Assembly (NCBI RefSeq): GCF_001456025.1
Contig: NZ_LMTZ01000140.1
Location: 1-64,000, forward strand
Reading direction: 5' to 3'
DNA length: 64,000 nt
Origin: Mastigocoleus testarum BC008
Lineage (GTDB): Bacteria; Cyanobacteriota; Cyanobacteriia; Cyanobacteriales; Nostocaceae
The translations under genes and the position numbers were made by a program. The notes under the pieces are model-generated. The model did no database searches. It was given only the letters and a program-made list of their open reading frames with translations, and was not told the DNA's origin. Positions within the stretch are counted from its first letter, which is position 1; every line of letters begins with the position of its first letter. Positions 60,837 through 64,000 of this stretch are shown in pieces.

Positions 60837-63821
60837 CTACTTGGTTTCCATCCAGTTATCACCTGAATTGATATCAACCAATAAAGGAACACTTAACTCT
60901 ACAGCAGTTTCCATTTCTGACTTAATTATTGGTTTTAACTCTTCCCATTCTTGTGGTGGAACCTCAAAAACTAATTCATCGTGAACTTGTAACAATAACC
61001 GAGCTTGATAATTTTGCAGAACTTTATGCAATCGCACCATTGCAATTTTGATAATATCAGCACTAGAACCTTGAATTGGTGCATTCGCTGCAGCACGGAG
61101 TAAACCAGAATCATAGGGTCCCAAATTTTTCAGTTTGCTTAAGTCAATATCTTCTGGATTACGACCTTTGAGTTTTTGTAAACTATTACCAGTGAATTGC
61201 ACATAGCGACGACGTCCCAAAATTGTCTCTACGTAACCCTGGGATATAGCTTGCTTTTTCACCCCTTCCAAAAATTCAAAAACTTTTGGGTAACGACTGT
61301 AAAATCTTTGAATAAACTCATTTGCTAGTTTTCTATCCACACCAATAGAACGGGAAAATTTTACAGAACCCATTCCATAAATTACCCCAAAGTTAATAAT
61401 TTTCCCCGCTCGTCTTTCCTCTGATGTAATTTCGTCTTTTTCAAACATCAACTGAGCCGTTAAAGTATGAATATCCCGATTATTTTGGTAAGCTTCCACT
61501 AAAATCGGCTCTTGAGATAAATGCGCTAAAATTCTTAACTCAATTTGCGAATAGTCTGCAGCAACCATCAACCAGTTTTCTTCTGGTAAAAAAGCTTTAC
61601 GAATTTGACGACTAAATGCTGTACGAATGGGGATATTCTGTAAATTAGGGTTAGAAGAAGATAACCTTCCCGTAGAAGTTACTGTTTGGTTGAAATTGGT
61701 ATGTAACCTATGAGTATCAGGACGTACTAATTCCGGTAACTTATCTACATAAGTCGATCTCAATTTTGATAAAGTCCGATATTCAATAATCGCATCAATA
61801 ATTCCACTAGTATCAACTTCCTGTAACCTTTCTAAAGTTGCAGCATCAGTTGAATATCCGGTCTTAATTTTGCGAGAGAACTTAGTACTCAAACCGAGTT
61901 TTTCAAATAAAATTACACTTAACTGTTTGGGAGAACCCAAATTAAATTGTTCTCCTGCGATCTCATAAGCTTGTTGCTCGAACTTATCTAGATCGGTTTC
62001 CAACTGTTTTGATAGCGTTTTTAAGTAATCGCTATCGATACGGATACCTTGACATTCCATATCCGCTAAAACAGGTTCTAGAGTTTGTTCGACTTCCAAC
62101 AGTAATTTATGTAAAGTAGGAATTTTTTCCAACTCTTCCCGTAATTTTTGTACTAATTGAAATGTCGCATGAACTTGAAAGCAACAATAAGCTGCAACTT
62201 TATTTATATTTATGTCACCAATTGTCTGACCTTTAGGAACTAATTCAGAATAATCTTGAATGATTAAACCTAAATATTTTTGGGATAATTCACCAAGACT
62301 GTGACTGCTATCTGGATTAATTACATAACTTGCAAGCATCGGGTCAAAAATAACCCCATCTAACTGAATTCCTTGAGTATGAAAAATTAAGCGATCAAAC
62401 TTAGCGTTTTGAAAACTCTTGGGATATTTTTTATCTTCTAAGATTGGACGTAATGCTTCTAAAACCAAATCTTTACTCAGATTATTTCCCGATTTATGTC
62501 CCACAGGAATATAAGCAACTTCATCAATTTTTGTACCCCAACAGCAACCAATTCCAACTAAATCAGCATCTCTGGGTTCTAAAGCACTAGTTTCTGTATC
62601 CCAAGCCACAGGTACTTTTGGATCTGTAAATCTTTGTAGTAATTCCACTAACTCTTGAAGCTTTGCTTCTGTGTCAATAATGCGCGGTTCAATAGGTAAT
62701 ACAGATTCTTTTTCTGCTGCATCTGTATCTTCCGCACTGAAGAACCATAAATCCTCACCTTCATAATTCAAATTAGATGAATTAGATAAATTACCAGTTT
62801 CTTGATCTCCAACTTCAATAACTTTTCCACCAAACTGTTCTTGAAGTTGATTGATTTTTGTGATGAAAGACTTAAATTCTAGTTTTTCTAAAATCGGTAA
62901 AAGATTACTCGTATCAAAACCTGTAAGTTTACAATCCTCTAAATTAATATCTAAAGGTACATCCAAAACTATTTTTGCTAAAAAGCGAGACTTTTCTGCA
63001 TCTTCTTTCCCTTCTACTAACTTTCTATGGTTTGCACCCTTAATTTTATCCAAAGAATCATAAATGTTATCAAGGGAACCGTAGGTTTCAATTAATTTAA
63101 CTGCTGTTTTTTCCCCAATTCCCCTTACACCAGGAATATTATCTGACTTATCACCACAAAGGGCTTTAAAATCAACTACTTGTGACGGGAAAACACCTAG
63201 TTTCTCCTTAACTTCCGCCGAGTTAAACTCACCAAAACCAGTCGCAGAGCGCTTAATAGAATCTTTATTTAAATAAAGTACGCTGATTTGTTCTTTATCA
63301 TCTACAAGCTGAAATAAATCGCGATCGCCACTTAAAATCTTTACTTGATAACCAGCAACAGACGCACGTTGGGCTATAGTTCCTAATACATCATCAGCCT
63401 CAAAACCCGGAGCAGTTAAGATAGGTAGATTTAACTTGGAAATTAAGTCTTGGAGATTTTTCAGATCGGGAATAAAATCCTCCGGTGTTTCCTTTCGGTC
63501 AGCCTTATAAGTACTATCTGCTTTATGACGGAATGTTGGTATACCCAAATCAAAAGCAACACCAATTGCTTGGGGTTTTTCGCTGGCGATCGCTTCCAGT
63601 AAAGATTTAAGAAAACCAAAAGATACACTAGTAGGAATACCTTCTTTTGTTCTTAATCCTCCATCCCGACCTTTAGCAAAAGCGTAGTAGGAACGAAAAG
63701 CTAAGGAATGTCCATCAACTAAAATAAACTTGGGGCGATTCGAATTGGAAGAGTCAGAAGTTAAAGAATCAGAAATCAAAGGATTAGAATTCAACTGGTT
63801 TGAGACTTTTGTTTCGGACAT
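60837..63821 (-). CDS. polA: DNA polymerase I
   Basis: A 994-aa replication and repair polymerase. The N-terminal 5'-3' exonuclease (about 30-320) has VDGHSLAFRSYYAF, PGFEADDVLGTIA and DKSDNIPGVRGIGEKTA. The 3'-5' exonuclease domain follows, with ExoI Asp408 and Glu410 (WDTETSAL) and ExoII Asp476 (NAKFD). ExoIII reads YCCFQ (545-549), with Gln where the catalytic Asp is expected. The polymerase domain has motif A AADYSQIELRILAHLS, motif B RRAGKIINFGVIYGMG and motif C QVHDELVFEVP, all complete. Proofreading may therefore be weak while synthesis is intact. Longer than the 928-aa E. coli enzyme, mainly in the linker near 330-390. Confidence 0.96.
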   Translation of the reverse strand: MSETKVSNQLNSNPLISDSLTSDSSNSNRPKFILVDGHSLAFRSYYAFAKGRDGGLRTKEGIPTSVSFGFLKSLLEAIASEKPQAIGVAFDLGIPTFRHKADSTYKADRKETPEDFIPDLKNLQDLISKLNLPILTAPGFEADDVLGTIAQRASVAGYQVKILSGDRDLFQLVDDKEQISVLYLNKDSIKRSATGFGEFNSAEVKEKLGVFPSQVVDFKALCGDKSDNIPGVRGIGEKTAVKLIETYGSLDNIYDSLDKIKGANHRKLVEGKEDAEKSRFLAKIVLDVPLDINLEDCKLTGFDTSNLLPILEKLEFKSFITKINQLQEQFGGKVIEVGDQETGNLSNSSNLNYEGEDLWFFSAEDTDAAEKESVLPIEPRIIDTEAKLQELVELLQRFTDPKVPVAWDTETSALEPRDADLVGIGCCWGTKIDEVAYIPVGHKSGNNLSKDLVLEALRPILEDKKYPKSFQNAKFDRLIFHTQGIQLDGVIFDPMLASYVINPDSSHSLGELSQKYLGLIIQDYSELVPKGQTIGDININKVAAYCCFQVHATFQLVQKLREELEKIPTLHKLLLEVEQTLEPVLADMECQGIRIDSDYLKTLSKQLETDLDKFEQQAYEIAGEQFNLGSPKQLSVILFEKLGLSTKFSRKIKTGYSTDAATLERLQEVDTSGIIDAIIEYRTLSKLRSTYVDKLPELVRPDTHRLHTNFNQTVTSTGRLSSSNPNLQNIPIRTAFSRQIRKAFLPEENWLMVAADYSQIELRILAHLSQEPILVEAYQNNRDIHTLTAQLMFEKDEITSEERRAGKIINFGVIYGMGSVKFSRSIGVDRKLANEFIQRFYSRYPKVFEFLEGVKKQAISQGYVETILGRRRYVQFTGNSLQKLKGRNPEDIDLSKLKNLGPYDSGLLRAAANAPIQGSSADIIKIAMVRLHKVLQNYQARLLLQVHDELVFEVPPQEWEELKPIIKSEMETAVELSVPLLVDINSGDNWMETK

Positions 63822-63917
63822 AGACTTATCTGAAGTAGCAGCTTTAATTGCAAAGGGAAAAATTTACTGTAGTACCTAAAGTATTAATGAGTTTACCTGA
63901 AACGAAGTAATTGTAAG

Positions 63918-63999
63918 GAATGAGAATTTAATAAACTGTAATTCTGAAATTTAGAATCGTGCGTTACGCGATGCTAACAGCACCCTAGTTTTATACTTT
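63918..63999. repeat. Dispersed repeat, copy B
   Basis: It matches copy A (24307-24400) from GAATGAGAATTTA through TGCGTTACGC and ATGCTAACAGCA but lacks the 12-bp AATACCTACGGT block. It lies upstream of polA and runs to the window edge. Confidence 0.8.
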
Positions 64000-64000
64000 A

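Overview
The window reads as chromosome of a filamentous, probably heterocyst-forming cyanobacterium (Nostocales, Rivularia/Calothrix-like). The evidence is an adjacent crtP-crtB carotenoid pair, a Cph1-type phytochrome with its response regulator, cyanobacterial-type PolA, phosphoglucomutase and SUI1 proteins, several GCGATCGC (HIP1) octamers, AT-rich intergenic DNA, and many heptameric short tandemly repeated repeats (STRRs) and palindromic dispersed repeats of the kind known from heterocystous cyanobacteria. I see no rRNA, CRISPR array, prophage or complete insertion sequence. One tRNA gene, tRNA-Ser(GCT), is present.

Layout. 0-5.7 kb: envelope and exopolysaccharide genes (MFS exporter, polyprenyl-phosphate glycosyltransferase, NlpC/P60 peptidase, penicillin-binding-fold hydrolase, WecG/TagA/CpsF transferase). 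6.9-13.2 kb: an outer-membrane-like protein, tRNA-Ser, crtB-crtP and an RlpA-like protein. 13.2-17.5 kb: sparse, with a likely minus-strand small RNA, a 79-aa protein, glpK and a MITE-like element. 17.5-24.2 kb: a REC-histidine kinase, a 53-aa YqaE/Pmp3 protein, SUI1, an ABC-2 exporter pair and a DUF1186 protein. 24.4-33 kb: a GT-B-like protein carrying a palindromic element in its reading frame, a secreted protein, then a co-oriented group of GT2, two TVP38/TMEM64 proteins and a flavin disulfide reductase, followed by a repeat-rich DUF5331 protein. 33.3-36 kb: [2Fe-2S] protein, cysteine synthase and 1-Cys peroxiredoxin. 36.4-44 kb: a solute-binding/VWA lipoprotein, an unknown membrane protein, and a phytochrome cluster (cphA-rcpA plus a third REC-kinase). 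45-56 kb: protein O-mannosyltransferase, PEP synthase, a Clp-N-domain protein with a TerB-like neighbour, and a Ca2+-type P-ATPase. 56-64 kb: propeller-transglutaminase, phosphoglucomutase, LapA-like protein, a 4-TM protein and polA.

Genes that plausibly work together are crtP with crtB (overlapping reading frames), cphA with rcpA (overlapping) and the downstream kinase, the ABC ATPase with its permease, and the divergent NlpC/P60 and serine-hydrolase genes that both act on cell wall. The cysK, [2Fe-2S] and peroxiredoxin genes share a strand but lie hundreds of bases apart.

The strongest leads for something undescribed are: a two-hairpin small-RNA candidate ending in an intrinsic terminator on the minus strand near 13.4 kb, where no minus-strand gene exists; the Clp-N/TerB gene pair at 50.3-52.5 kb; a PolA whose third exonuclease motif has Gln instead of the catalytic Asp; and a set of modular palindromic repeats that recur in both orientations, some of them inside genes. 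Assignments come from reading motifs by eye; no database search was run.
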